Shown here piece by piece: positions 31,206 through 38,067 of a DNA stretch of 40,250 nucleotides. Source of the stretch: a virus. The first letter of the stretch is position 1. Each line of letters starts with the position of its first letter. The notes beneath the pieces are model-generated. The model saw only the letters and a list, made by a program, of their open reading frames with translations, was not told where the DNA came from and made no database searches. A program made the position numbers and the translations under genes. The DNA is taken from positions 1 through 40,250 of the IMG/VR virus record IMGVR_UViG_3300049893_001839; one strand, given 5' to 3'.

Positions 31206-31540
31206 ATACCCACAAAACCATGGCTCTGGCCGCCTTTGATCTCTCACAAGCCTACGCCAAGGTAGCCAGCGCTACCAAGGAACTTGTTAACGTTGTTCAA
31301 CACCTGCAGACCTTAGACCCAGAAATGGTGGTAACAGTCGCAGGAGAACCGGTTCCTCTAAAGACCCTAATCGCTGCTCTAGCCCAGTCTGGGCTAAACA
31401 TCTGTAACGAGTGCAGGGTCCTTCAACAACTTGGGCAGGGCTTGGTAGCAGTCGCTAAAACCGAAGTAGCTAGAAGCAGTCTGGAGGCTAGTTTCAATGC
31501 CAGCACTATTGGTTTTAAGCCTCCAGGTATTGGCGGCTAA
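31202..31540 (+). CDS. 112-residue helical protein
   Basis: MNTHKTMALAAFDLSQAYAK onward, with long helices (KELVNVVQHLQTLDPEMVVT, LKTLIAALAQSGLNICNECR). Soluble. ATGA overlap with the previous gene and a 44-base overlap with the next. No family recognised. Confidence 0.65.
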   Translation: MNTHKTMALAAFDLSQAYAKVASATKELVNVVQHLQTLDPEMVVTVAGEPVPLKTLIAALAQSGLNICNECRVLQQLGQGLVAVAKTEVARSSLEASFNASTIGFKPPGIGG

Positions 31541-31901
31541 AGTAGCTGCTGACTACGGGATACAAAGACTGCCCCCGATTGAGGTAACCCGAGCGGAGAA
31601 ACGCCCTGGAGTTCTCGGTACGGTAGTCTACACGGACAGCAGAAGGATTCTGCGGCTACACATTGTAGCTAGGCCCAGGGATGGGCGAGAGACCGTAGAT
31701 ACGGTCTGCCATGAATTGTGGCACGTAAAACAAATTCAACTCGGGGTTGATCATGTCTTCAGGGGTATACCACTCCTAGACCTCTCAGAAACTCTTAGAA
31801 GGGGCTACAGTCCCAACAAAAGTCTGAGAGAAGGTGAAGCGTTCTACATGGCCCGTATAACGGTGCCTAGGTATCTCTCATGGAGTTCTAAGTTGGATTA
31901 G
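31497..31901 (+). CDS. HExxH zinc metallopeptidase-like protein
   Basis: 134 residues. HELWH at 72-76 (VDTVCHELWHVKQ) is a clear zincin motif. A downstream Glu in LREGEAFYMARI (112-114) is a likely third zinc ligand. This spacing resembles small SprT/minimal-gluzincin type peptidases. The N-terminus is mildly hydrophobic. It is the second HExxH protein in the window, with the motif at the same residue number as the one at 22519, though the rest differs. It could cut host proteins or process phage proteins. Confidence 0.68.
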   Translation: MPALLVLSLQVLAAKVAADYGIQRLPPIEVTRAEKRPGVLGTVVYTDSRRILRLHIVARPRDGRETVDTVCHELWHVKQIQLGVDHVFRGIPLLDLSETLRRGYSPNKSLREGEAFYMARITVPRYLSWSSKLD

Positions 31902-31918
31902 ATTGAAGGAGAGACGTT

Positions 31919-32068
31919 ATGGACCAAGAACTGTTGGCCCAAGCCAAGAACAAGCTTCGTCCGGTGATGAAGGGGATCTCTCGAGCCCAGCTCGAGAAGC
32001 TTGCAGCAGAGCTGGTGGAATTCAATTCCGTTGAAGTAGCTCCTGGAAAAGTAATCGAGTTCGCATGA
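31919..32068 (+). CDS. 49-residue protein
   Basis: MDQELLAQAKNKLRPVMKGI onward, ending APGKVIEFA. GAAGGAGAG lies about six bases before the ATG. Helical. Its stop overlaps the next start by 4 bases (ATGA). Function unknown. Confidence 0.6.
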   Translation: MDQELLAQAKNKLRPVMKGISRAQLEKLAAELVEFNSVEVAPGKVIEFA

Positions 32069-32379
32069 TCGATCTAAGTCAGTGGACCTTGGTCCACGTA
32101 CCCAAACAGTTGGGAATCATCAAAGTAGGCAACTACTGGGTTAAAGACTCAGACCATGTTGCAGGAATCGAGATGAAGACGCTGAATGACCACGTAGTGG
32201 TCGGGGTCTTCGATTGGGAGTACTTTGGGATCCTCTGGAAAGATGGAAGGATAGGATATCCTCCAATCGAAGAAGACCTCTCTCTAGATCCTTATGAATT
32301 TAGGGCAGGTCCAATCGGGATCAGAATCAAGCACATCGAAACCGGAGCGACTGTCGAACACAGAAGGTGGCCAGAGTGA
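32065..32379 (+). CDS. 104-residue beta-rich protein
   Basis: MIDLSQWTLVHVPKQLGIIK onward, with many Trp/Tyr and alternating hydrophobic residues (HVVVGVFDWEYFGILWKDGR, GPIGIRIKHIETGATVEHRR). Soluble. It overlaps both neighbours by 4 bases. It sits just before the Csx15-like gene. Function unknown. Confidence 0.65.
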   Translation: MIDLSQWTLVHVPKQLGIIKVGNYWVKDSDHVAGIEMKTLNDHVVVGVFDWEYFGILWKDGRIGYPPIEEDLSLDPYEFRAGPIGIRIKHIETGATVEHRRWPE

Positions 32380-32786
32380 AGAGGGTAGTGTTGCTGGGAC
32401 ATATTCCCAGTGAAGAAGTAAAGGAGAGCCTAAAGACTCTCCTAGGCAATGATATTACTATCGTCGCCTACAACTTCCACGTCGATCAGATGCAAAACCT
32501 TCACAAGGCTATAGTAGGCCTTGTAATGAATCTTGAAGCCTTGTGCGGGCTTCAAGGCGCAGACGAAATCATCATGTGTCCTCCTGGGCTCTCTAGCGCT
32601 GCCTTCCTGCTCTCTGACGCCATCAGGGGGCTTACGGGAAAGCCCCCTAAGCTTCTCAATATGACTAAAGCTAGTGGAGGAGGCAACCGTTATCTACCTT
32701 GTCCTGAGGCTCCGATCATTGATAATGATCGCTTGTTCTCATACATGCGCAAGAAGCGAACGCTCGGTGTTCTCTACACTGGTTAA
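32376..32786 (+). CDS. Csx15-like putative ring nuclease
   Basis: 136 residues from GTG at 32376, chosen because AGAAGG is eight bases upstream and GTGA overlaps the previous stop. An in-frame GTG at 32367 is the alternative. The pattern LLGHIPSEEVKESLKTLLGN, then MCPPGLSSAAFLLSDAIRGL, then PEAPIIDND fits the Csx15 family: N-terminal strand, central PPGLxxAAxxLL and a C-terminal PRFEVxEIINL-like end. Csx15 proteins are associated with type III CRISPR and degrade cyclic oligoadenylate. In a phage this would act as an anti-CRISPR. Similarity judged by eye only. Confidence 0.55.
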   Translation: MKRVVLLGHIPSEEVKESLKTLLGNDITIVAYNFHVDQMQNLHKAIVGLVMNLEALCGLQGADEIIMCPPGLSSAAFLLSDAIRGLTGKPPKLLNMTKASGGGNRYLPCPEAPIIDNDRLFSYMRKKRTLGVLYTG

Positions 32787-33389
32787 ATGCATAGCATTAT
32801 CCGCTTAGGAGGAGTTCTACTCCTCCTTTTCTTTCTTTCTCGTTACAAACCTTTAGCAGACCAAGCACTGGTCGCCAAGCCAATAACAGGATTTGAGGCT
32901 CTAAGAGCTTCTGATCAATTAGTAGAACTCAAAGCAACTGTTTTGTATGTAAAATTTAACGAGCTGGGTTCTAAGCTCATTACTTTGCAAACTGCTGATG
33001 GCCAACAACCAATTGCGTTGATACAACCCTCGCAAGACATAATAACCCCGAACATCGGGGATTACGTCTCCATTACTGGGAAGTTGCTTGGTAGGGGACT
33101 GCTCTCAGTAGAGAGTATAAAGCCTCTACGCAGGCCTATCCTTGGTGGAGCAGGCGACACAGTCGCCTATCCACAGATTGTGGGTAAGCGAGTAACATTG
33201 CGTATTACGCAGTGGAAGCCAGAACAATTCAAGAGTAGGAGAGGTTTCTATCATGCTGCCTTTCGTACTATGGCTGGCGCTGAACTTACTGGGACATATG
33301 AGGGACACACAAGTGTCCCTCAAATGGTGGAATACATCTCCGGCTATCTCCTTGATTCTGGAACGTTCTACATCGAGAGGCTCCAGTGA
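32787..33389 (+). CDS. membrane-anchored OB-fold-like protein
   Basis: 200 residues. Residues 5-20 (IIRLGGVLLLLFFL) are a signal anchor or signal peptide with no lipobox. About residues 45-110 (LVELKATVLYVKFNELGSKL, IALIQPSQDIITPNIGDYVS, ITGKLLGRGLLSVESIK) have the five-strand OB pattern with a GDYVSITGKL strand. The C-terminal 80 residues are beta-rich. The ATG directly follows the Csx15-like stop. The stop overlaps the next membrane gene (TGATG), so the pair probably work together at the membrane. Confidence 0.65.
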   Translation: MHSIIRLGGVLLLLFFLSRYKPLADQALVAKPITGFEALRASDQLVELKATVLYVKFNELGSKLITLQTADGQQPIALIQPSQDIITPNIGDYVSITGKLLGRGLLSVESIKPLRRPILGGAGDTVAYPQIVGKRVTLRITQWKPEQFKSRRGFYHAAFRTMAGAELTGTYEGHTSVPQMVEYISGYLLDSGTFYIERLQ

Positions 33390-34540
33390 TGCTGCTTGGA
33401 TGTTTGCTTGGGATAATCTTCTCCTTATTAAGCCTACTCCCTGGCTTACATGGACCGACGTTGTTGCTGCTGATCGCAGCAACAACGGAGCTCTCACACG
33501 TAGCCTTAACATGCACAATGGTGGGCTGTACAGCAGTACTAGAAATCCTGAGAAAGATCAAAGAACCAGTAACAAGAGAAAGCTTGGCGTTCGCAGACGT
33601 TGCTACTAAGTTGGCGTACCAAGGGTACACCCATGCCGTAATACGCATTCACACTCAAGCAGTCTGGGCAGGCTTTTCTTTTGTACTTCTTCTAGGACTA
33701 GCGTTGTTGGGAACAGCGCTACTCGGACACAATGTCCTAGAAGCCGTTGTGGGGCTCATAAAGCCCTTTATGGCAGCTATCTTAGCTGCCATTACGCTGA
33801 CGATCGTCCTACGATCGTCTAAGCCCTTCAGAACGCTTCTAGTGGTTGCTTTAGCAACCACTCTAGGCTACTTCACCTTTAATGGTCCACTAAAGAATAG
33901 TTCGTGGGTAATGACCCCGCTGCTAAGTGGATTATTCATGGTAGGCAATGCAATTGCACTTATAAAGGTTAGAAAACCTTTAGTCGTGCCGGAGGAAAAA
34001 GAAAACCAATGGGAAGTGAACTCAGAGACCGAAATGAAGGGAGCGATCGTTGGGACGATTGCAGGTCTCCTTGCAGGCCTAGGAACAAGCTCTCTGGTAG
34101 CTTTAATGGCGCCCAGAGACGAAGAGGACTATCTGGCTGTGCAGAGCGCAGCAGAAGCAGCGAACAGCATGTTCGCAATCCTTGGCTTTGTCCTCATTGG
34201 TAGCACGCGCAGCGGCGCTGTAGCCGCAATGGCATCTAAAGTAGATGCGCTAAGCCCATACGATGGGCTCATCTTTCTAAGTTTTATACTAGTAGGAATA
34301 CTAGTAGGCCAAGCGTTAGTTTGGAAACTAACGTGGATACCACAGCCAAGATGGCTAATACCAATAAGTCTAATAGGCACAATAGTGGGTGTTTATCACG
34401 CCGCTGGCCTGGTTGGATTATTGGTTATGCTAACTGCTTGGCAGTTAAGTTCTCTAAGCAAAGCACTAAAGGTTCCGAATCAGGCGCTGTTAGCAGCGCT
34501 ATTTGGACCAGTAATGCTGTACTATCTAGGAATCGCTTAG
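33389..34540 (+). CDS. TctA/DUF112-like polytopic membrane protein
   Basis: 383 residues from ATG at 33389 (GTG at 33386 possible). Eight or more hydrophobic helices. Two internal halves each start with a glycine-rich turn: LLSLLPGLHGPTLLLLI near residue 20 and GTIAGLLAGLGTSSLVALM after a charged loop. EAANSMFAILGFVLIGSTRS resembles the tricarboxylate-transporter TctA and archaeal DUF112 families. A membrane transporter is unusual in a phage. It overlaps the OB-fold gene, and may move a metabolite or serve as an envelope device. Confidence 0.6.
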   Translation: MLLGCLLGIIFSLLSLLPGLHGPTLLLLIAATTELSHVALTCTMVGCTAVLEILRKIKEPVTRESLAFADVATKLAYQGYTHAVIRIHTQAVWAGFSFVLLLGLALLGTALLGHNVLEAVVGLIKPFMAAILAAITLTIVLRSSKPFRTLLVVALATTLGYFTFNGPLKNSSWVMTPLLSGLFMVGNAIALIKVRKPLVVPEEKENQWEVNSETEMKGAIVGTIAGLLAGLGTSSLVALMAPRDEEDYLAVQSAAEAANSMFAILGFVLIGSTRSGAVAAMASKVDALSPYDGLIFLSFILVGILVGQALVWKLTWIPQPRWLIPISLIGTIVGVYHAAGLVGLLVMLTAWQLSSLSKALKVPNQALLAALFGPVMLYYLGIA

Positions 34541-34586
34541 CAAGGGCTGCACTAGCAGCCATGTGTAAGGGATTTTAGGTAGTAAC

Positions 34587-34928
34587 TTGGAGAAAATTGT
34601 AAACTTAACAGGATTGCGGGAAGAGGCTCTCGACAGACTCACAAGACTGGGGCATATTGAGACATCGGAAGTGGAAAGAGTGTACATCGCGGGAGTGATC
34701 TACGGAATCACCGGAGACGATGAAAGTCCACTATTCCAGGCGGCTCAGTATGATCTAGAAGAGTTGGGATTGGGCAAGTTTGAGTTCTTACTCAGCTGGC
34801 TTAGTCCTTACCATATTGCTTCTTCTCACCCAGGAGAAATGGCCGACATCGCTATGGTTCTAATGGGCCACAAGCCCATACCGCCAGAGGTCATGCGGCA
34901 AATCAACAAGGTGTTAGCAGAAGAGTAA
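34587..34928 (+). CDS. 113-residue soluble protein, TTG start
   Basis: MEKIVNLTGLREEALDRLTR onward, helical, with YIAGVIYGITGDDESPLFQA and ending EVMRQINKVLAEE. The first usable start is TTG at 34587, with only a distant AAGGGA. A stable hairpin GGCTGC/GCAGCC lies at 34545-34560 just before it. Function unknown. Confidence 0.62.
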   Translation: MEKIVNLTGLREEALDRLTRLGHIETSEVERVYIAGVIYGITGDDESPLFQAAQYDLEELGLGKFEFLLSWLSPYHIASSHPGEMADIAMVLMGHKPIPPEVMRQINKVLAEE

Positions 34929-34945
34929 TACAAGGAGTAACATCA

Positions 34946-35455
34946 ATGGCACTGCCGTTGTTCAAAGGTCGGATTCTGTGGGCTCGTGGGTTCAAAGACG
35001 AAGACAAGGCTTCCACGAAGGTAATCGTGGAAATTCAAGCCATGGTCGTCCCCAAAAACGGTGGTCCCGACCCAGATCTCACGGATCTCGACAAGCCTGA
35101 GAACCAAGCTGTGGAAAAGCCTGTGGTAACGTTCCGCCTTCGTGGCGAAAACGCTCTTCAAGAAATTGAAAAGCGTTTGAACACGGAATATGCAGGTTCT
35201 CTGTTGAAGAGCAATCAGCACGTGGAACTCAAGCCGGGGAGCACTATCTACTTCAACGGCCTTGGGCCTGCGGAATGGAATGGTACTTCCTACTTCCATG
35301 AACAAAAGCTGCAAACCATGATCAGGATTCGCCAGAACTCTATCACCGGGGCTGTCACTACTCGCATTGCGCGGGTGATGACGGCAGGGGCTGCGGCCAA
35401 GGTGGCAGAGACCCTTTCTGATGCGGACGCTCCGGAGTCTGTCACGGTCGAATAA
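34946..35455 (+). CDS. 169-residue protein of unknown function
   Basis: MALPLFKGRILWARGFKDED onward. The beta-rich N-terminus is followed by VTFRLRGENALQEIEKRLNT and VELKPGSTIYFNGLGPAEWN. The C-terminal 45 residues are Ala-rich and probably disordered. An OB-like single-strand-binding fold with a flexible acidic tail is possible but not demonstrated. AAGGAG lies nine bases before ATG. Codon use fits high expression. Confidence 0.7.
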   Translation: MALPLFKGRILWARGFKDEDKASTKVIVEIQAMVVPKNGGPDPDLTDLDKPENQAVEKPVVTFRLRGENALQEIEKRLNTEYAGSLLKSNQHVELKPGSTIYFNGLGPAEWNGTSYFHEQKLQTMIRIRQNSITGAVTTRIARVMTAGAAAKVAETLSDADAPESVTVE

Positions 35456-35472
35456 ACAACAGTAGAGGGCAA

Positions 35473-35538
35473 GAGGACAACGGGGAGGTCCTCAAAGGTA
35501 TAGGCGAGGAGACGGGCAAAGTCTATGGGGCCTATACC
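35473..35538 (+). other. two hairpins between the 169- and 163-residue genes
   Basis: GAGGAC (35473-35478) with GTCCTC (35488-35493), then GGTATAGGC (35497-35505) with GCCTATACC (35530-35538) around a 24-nt loop. No T run, so probably leader or processing structure, not a terminator. Confidence 0.5.
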
Positions 35539-35567
35539 AGAGCTATAAAGAGACGGAGAAAGAAACA

Positions 35568-36059
35568 ATGGAACTCACTGCATACGCCGGAGAGATCGTA
35601 AACGTTACAACGTTCACGGAACCTCCGAAGAATCTCAAGGAAGGCCAGGGATGGGGGCCTAACGTCTCCTACCTGGTACGGGTCTACGGCTACTATGACG
35701 TGAAGGATCCTACGCTCCTTCATCAATTTGAGCCGGTGCTCTGCAACGTTACCCTGGGGTTGGACCATCCCAAGGTTTCTGAACTCAACTTTAATACTCG
35801 AGTGGCGTTGCCCGCTGCGGGTATTATCGAAGACTTCAACCAGGTTACCTACGACCGTCGGGCGGGGACTGATGTCCCTATTCATCGATTTAAGGGCCTG
35901 GCACGAAACCGTATCGTTGTGGTCAACGATACAAACGTCATGACGCACACGGTGACCAAGACCACCAAGGCAAAGGTCATGACAAAGGCCACTACAAGCC
36001 GGGGGCTTGTGGCTGCCATCCGGGCAGCTATTACTGGAGCAGTCTCTGCTCTAAAGTAA
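35568..36059 (+). CDS. 163-residue protein with basic C-terminal tail
   Basis: MELTAYAGEIVNVTTFTEPP onward. Residues 1-125 are beta-rich (VSYLVRVYGYYDVKDPTLLH, LNFNTRVALPAAGIIEDFNQ). Residues 126-163 are Thr/Lys/Ala-rich (TKTTKAKVMTKATTS), likely to bind nucleic acid. GGAGAAAG precedes the ATG. Function unknown. Confidence 0.7.
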   Translation: MELTAYAGEIVNVTTFTEPPKNLKEGQGWGPNVSYLVRVYGYYDVKDPTLLHQFEPVLCNVTLGLDHPKVSELNFNTRVALPAAGIIEDFNQVTYDRRAGTDVPIHRFKGLARNRIVVVNDTNVMTHTVTKTTKAKVMTKATTSRGLVAAIRAAITGAVSALK

Positions 36060-36128
36060 CTTAGACGGGAGCCCGGGTGGCAGCCTGGGCAAGAGCGCAA
36101 GCGGCGGTAGGGGCTAGCGCTCAAAATC

Positions 36129-36154
36129 CTAGGGAGGACAAAAGTCCTCCCTAG
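36129..36154 (+). other. 11-bp perfect hairpin with AAAA loop
   Basis: CTAGGGAGGAC, AAAA, GTCCTCCCTAG. Followed by TTGCGG and not by a T run. It lies just upstream of the RNA at 36159. A second pairing GAGCGC/GCGCTC precedes it (about 36093-36122). Probably a processing signal. Confidence 0.5.
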
Positions 36155-36158
36155 TTGC

Positions 36159-36233
36159 GGGGCCTTAAATGGTACTGGCTTAAGCAAACCGGAAGGACCT
36201 TAAGACTGAGGGGATCGATACCCCTGGGCTCCA
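36159..36233 (+). ncRNA. tRNA-like RNA with G3-U70 pair, non-canonical body
   Basis: Acceptor GGGGCCT (36159-36165) pairs with GGGCTCC (36226-36232), including G3-U70, the alanine identity element. The T-stem AGGGG/CCCCT (36209-36213, 36221-36225) has a 7-nt loop ATCGATA. The middle has no anticodon arm of normal geometry: CTTAAG pairs with CTTAAG around a 14-nt loop. The 3' end reads A-TCA rather than CCA. It could be a diverged tmRNA-type tRNA-like domain or a decayed tRNA. Confidence 0.45.
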
Positions 36234-36240
36234 TCAACTT

Positions 36241-36326
36241 GCCGGGATGGTGAAATGGCAGACACAGGGGACTTAAAATCCCCCGGTAGCAATACCGTGC
36301 GGGTTCGAGTCCCGCTCCCGGCACCA
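36241..36326 (+). tRNA. tRNA-Leu (anticodon TAA)
   Basis: Acceptor GCCGGGA/TCCCGGC, anticodon stem GGGGA/TCCCC with loop CTTAAAA, long variable arm CGGTA...TACCG, T-loop TTCGAGT, discriminator A and encoded CCA at 36324-36326. All typical of leucine tRNA. Confidence 0.95.
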
Positions 36327-36354
36327 ATTAATCTATACAAGGAGAGAAGAAAGA

Positions 36355-36942
36355 ATGAACAACCAAGAAGCTGTCTCCGCCCTGCGCGGAGTCCGGGACA
36401 ACCTTCGTCGACGATTGAGCCAACCAGGCTCCATGGCACTAGCCAATGGATTGCTCACGCAAGCAATCCAACAATTTGGTAACCCAAAACTGATGGCCAA
36501 CTTCGGTGCCTACGCAGGTTTGGTAATGTCCAAGCCAACGTTCAACGTTACGAAGAATGATCCCTGGCTCGGGCCACCTGCCAAGAAGCCCCGAGTTCGT
36601 AAGAACTCCGGTGAACGTGCCTATGGTCGTTACCGAAACAAACTCAATGACTCCAAGAAAGCCGTTCGCCAAAGCCTCGGGGAGTTCAAAGAGAACTCTC
36701 CTGAGTACCACCTCTACAATGCCGTCTGTGGTCTGGAGCCAGTGTTCCAAGGCAACTACAAGATGGGAATCGCTCTGGTCTTTGATCATCTGGCTTCTCT
36801 GAACGGCAACGACCTCGGCTTCTTGGCAGACCAGATCGCGGCCCTAAATCACTTTGTGACTCAAGAAGATAAGCAAGCAACACTTGCCAGTCTTCTGGAG
36901 AACCTGAATATGCATCAACCCGCGGAGCCGATGCCGGCTTAA
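36355..36942 (+). CDS. 195-residue basic helical protein
   Basis: MNNQEAVSALRGVRDNLRRR onward. It is helical at both ends, with a basic middle (KKPRVRKNSGERAYGRYRNK) and a C-terminal helical part (LADQIAALNHFVTQEDKQAT). It lies between tRNA-Leu and the mini tmRNA-like RNA with AAGGAGAG before ATG. The basic middle suggests RNA or DNA binding. No family recognised. A role with the adjacent small RNAs is worth testing. Confidence 0.7.
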   Translation: MNNQEAVSALRGVRDNLRRRLSQPGSMALANGLLTQAIQQFGNPKLMANFGAYAGLVMSKPTFNVTKNDPWLGPPAKKPRVRKNSGERAYGRYRNKLNDSKKAVRQSLGEFKENSPEYHLYNAVCGLEPVFQGNYKMGIALVFDHLASLNGNDLGFLADQIAALNHFVTQEDKQATLASLLENLNMHQPAEPMPA

Positions 36943-36949
36943 CAACCTT

Positions 36950-37022
36950 GGGGCTGTAAGGTGATTCGACAACGGTAGTTTACTATCGTTGGACTCCGGT
37001 TCAATTCCGGACAGCTCCACCA
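36950..37022 (+). ncRNA. tmRNA tRNA-like domain lacking the tag reading frame (mini tmRNA-like RNA)
   Basis: Acceptor GGGGCTG (36950-36956) pairs with CAGCTCC (37012-37018), with G3-U70, and ends in A-CCA. A stemless D-region TAAGGTGATTCGAC (36957-36970) matches the tmRNA D-loop (GGATTCGAC in E. coli). An 8-bp helix AACGGTAG/CTATCGTT with TTTA loop stands where tmRNA has helix P2. GGAC then T-arm TCCGG-TTCAATT-CCGGA follows, as in E. coli tmRNA (GGAC, then T-arm, then CAGCTCCACCA). No anticodon loop of 7 nt can form and no tag frame fits. Probably alanyl-tRNA-synthetase and SmpB substrate. Confidence 0.75.
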
Positions 37023-37174
37023 ATTTACGGCTGGGGCCAATAAGTCCCCAGTCTGGGAGAAGAAAGTATGCGAACCCATCCAGCGGGTCCCAGAAGGCCC
37101 TTCTTTTCTCCTGAGAGTAGTTCAATACCTTGGATAGGATTTCTCCTCCTTCTGCTAGTAATAGGGAGCCTCTA
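37023..37174. other. non-coding stretch with hairpins
   Basis: CTGGGG/CCCCAG (37030-37050) forms a hairpin with a 9-nt loop, and CTGGGA pairs distantly with TCCCAG (37053 to about 37102). No gene seen. Confidence 0.4.
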
Positions 37175-37354
37175 ATGACCGAACTCGAACAAAGGCTCTG
37201 GCGCATGTACAACAGGGTTGGTTTCAACCGAAAGAAGATGCCAGTTCCAATCGGAGAGGATTCCAACGGACGGGACATCTATGCTGCAAGGCCCGCCATA
37301 CTCGATTCTAGGGGGTTTGGGTACTATGTTACTAGAACTACTCCAAGAGGTTGA
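37175..37354 (+). CDS. 59-residue basic protein
   Basis: MTELEQRLWRMYNRVGFNRK onward, ending GFGYYVTRTTPRG. ATG at 37175 is taken, with AGGGAG upstream. The same frame is open to 37130 but that part is not protein-like. It overlaps the next gene by 29 bases. Function unknown. Confidence 0.55.
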   Translation: MTELEQRLWRMYNRVGFNRKKMPVPIGEDSNGRDIYAARPAILDSRGFGYYVTRTTPRG

Positions 37355-37775
37355 AAAAGCCTGCGTAGAGCGCCGCCTAGAGGTCTTAGAGAGGGTCTTA
37401 AGGGATCCAAAAGGTTATCAGCTCTGTCCAAGACTAAAAGCTAGGGTGTTTTACATCGAAGCTAAGATTAGGGCTCATAGAGCTGGTAAAGTGTTGGACC
37501 AGGAGTCTTGGTTACCCTTCGCAACCAAATCTGTTTTAGACAACGCTAGGAACAATTACCATTCGTATAAAGACCAAGCAAAAGAACGGAGGAAAGAATA
37601 CTATGGATCCAGATGCACTTGCGGAAGGTGCCCAAAACTCTCCGAGCGAAAGCGGGAAAACGTCCTCGGGGGAAGTTCTAGCAGCAGTAGCAGCAAAGGT
37701 CAATTCGTCTTCAAGCGAAGTGAGGGACCGCGTAGTAGCGACCCTCGTAGAACGGGAACTTGCTGTACGAACTGA
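37326..37775 (+). CDS. helical protein with long 3' overlap onto the next gene
   Basis: 149 residues from ATG 37326. Residues 1-92 (MLLELLQEVEKACVERRLEV, ARVFYIEAKIRAHRAGKVLD, KDQAKERRKEYYGSRC) are protein-like and charged. The last 57, which lie over the next gene, are Ser-rich and look unselected. The original stop may have been lost. CTAGGGGG lies ten bases before ATG. Function unknown. Confidence 0.55.
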   Translation: MLLELLQEVEKACVERRLEVLERVLRDPKGYQLCPRLKARVFYIEAKIRAHRAGKVLDQESWLPFATKSVLDNARNNYHSYKDQAKERRKEYYGSRCTCGRCPKLSERKRENVLGGSSSSSSSKGQFVFKRSEGPRSSDPRRTGTCCTN

Positions 37776-38022
37776 AACCGTTGAAAAGACGGTTGCTAAG
37801 CTGAAAGAGCTTAGTGGCGAGTTCAAGAAGATCCGAGCTGACGTCGTTGCTTATGACGAGAGCGGGGTTACAGTAACTTCTAACTGGTCCAAGGAACAAC
37901 TGGAAAAGAAAAACAAGGCCAGAGCTAAGGTGGATCAGCTCGAAAAGGCTCTGGGGACCTACTTTGAAAAGGGTGATGCGGATTCGTTCAATAAGCTGAA
38001 GGATCAGCTTGGAAAAAGCTGA
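37603..38022 (+). CDS. 139-residue coiled-coil protein
   Basis: MDPDALAEGAQNSPSESGKT onward. Residues 1-35 are low-complexity, then helices (ETVEKTVAKLKELSGEFKKI, EQLEKKNKARAKVDQLEKAL). GGAGG lies about nine bases before ATG. The stop codon is buried in a 13-bp hairpin. Function unknown. Confidence 0.65.
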   Translation: MDPDALAEGAQNSPSESGKTSSGEVLAAVAAKVNSSSSEVRDRVVATLVERELAVRTETVEKTVAKLKELSGEFKKIRADVVAYDESGVTVTSNWSKEQLEKKNKARAKVDQLEKALGTYFEKGDADSFNKLKDQLGKS

Positions 38023-38048
38023 TCTTAGCGTGAAGCGCTAAGATCAGC
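38018..38048 (+). other. 13-bp hairpin over the stop codon
   Basis: GCTGATCTTAGCG (38018-38030) pairs perfectly with CGCTAAGATCAGC (38036-38048) around TGAAG. No T run. It sits just before the tRNA-Arg unit and is probably a processing or stability element. Confidence 0.55.
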
Positions 38049-38067
38049 GAAAGCTAGATAACTAGTG

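Noticed and set aside
33253-33609. Plus-strand frame of 118 codons across the OB-fold/transporter junction
   Set aside because: It overlaps two well-supported membrane genes in another frame, has no ribosome site and gives no hydrophobic or domain pattern.
36950-37022. Ordinary tRNA-Ala interpretation
   Set aside because: No D-stem and no 5-bp anticodon stem with 7-nt loop can be drawn. The helix closes on TTTA. The D-region and 3' half match tmRNA instead.
37130-37174. Upstream extension of the 59-residue gene
   Set aside because: The added residues are Ser/Pro-rich and not protein-like. The ATG at 37175 has a better placed ribosome site.
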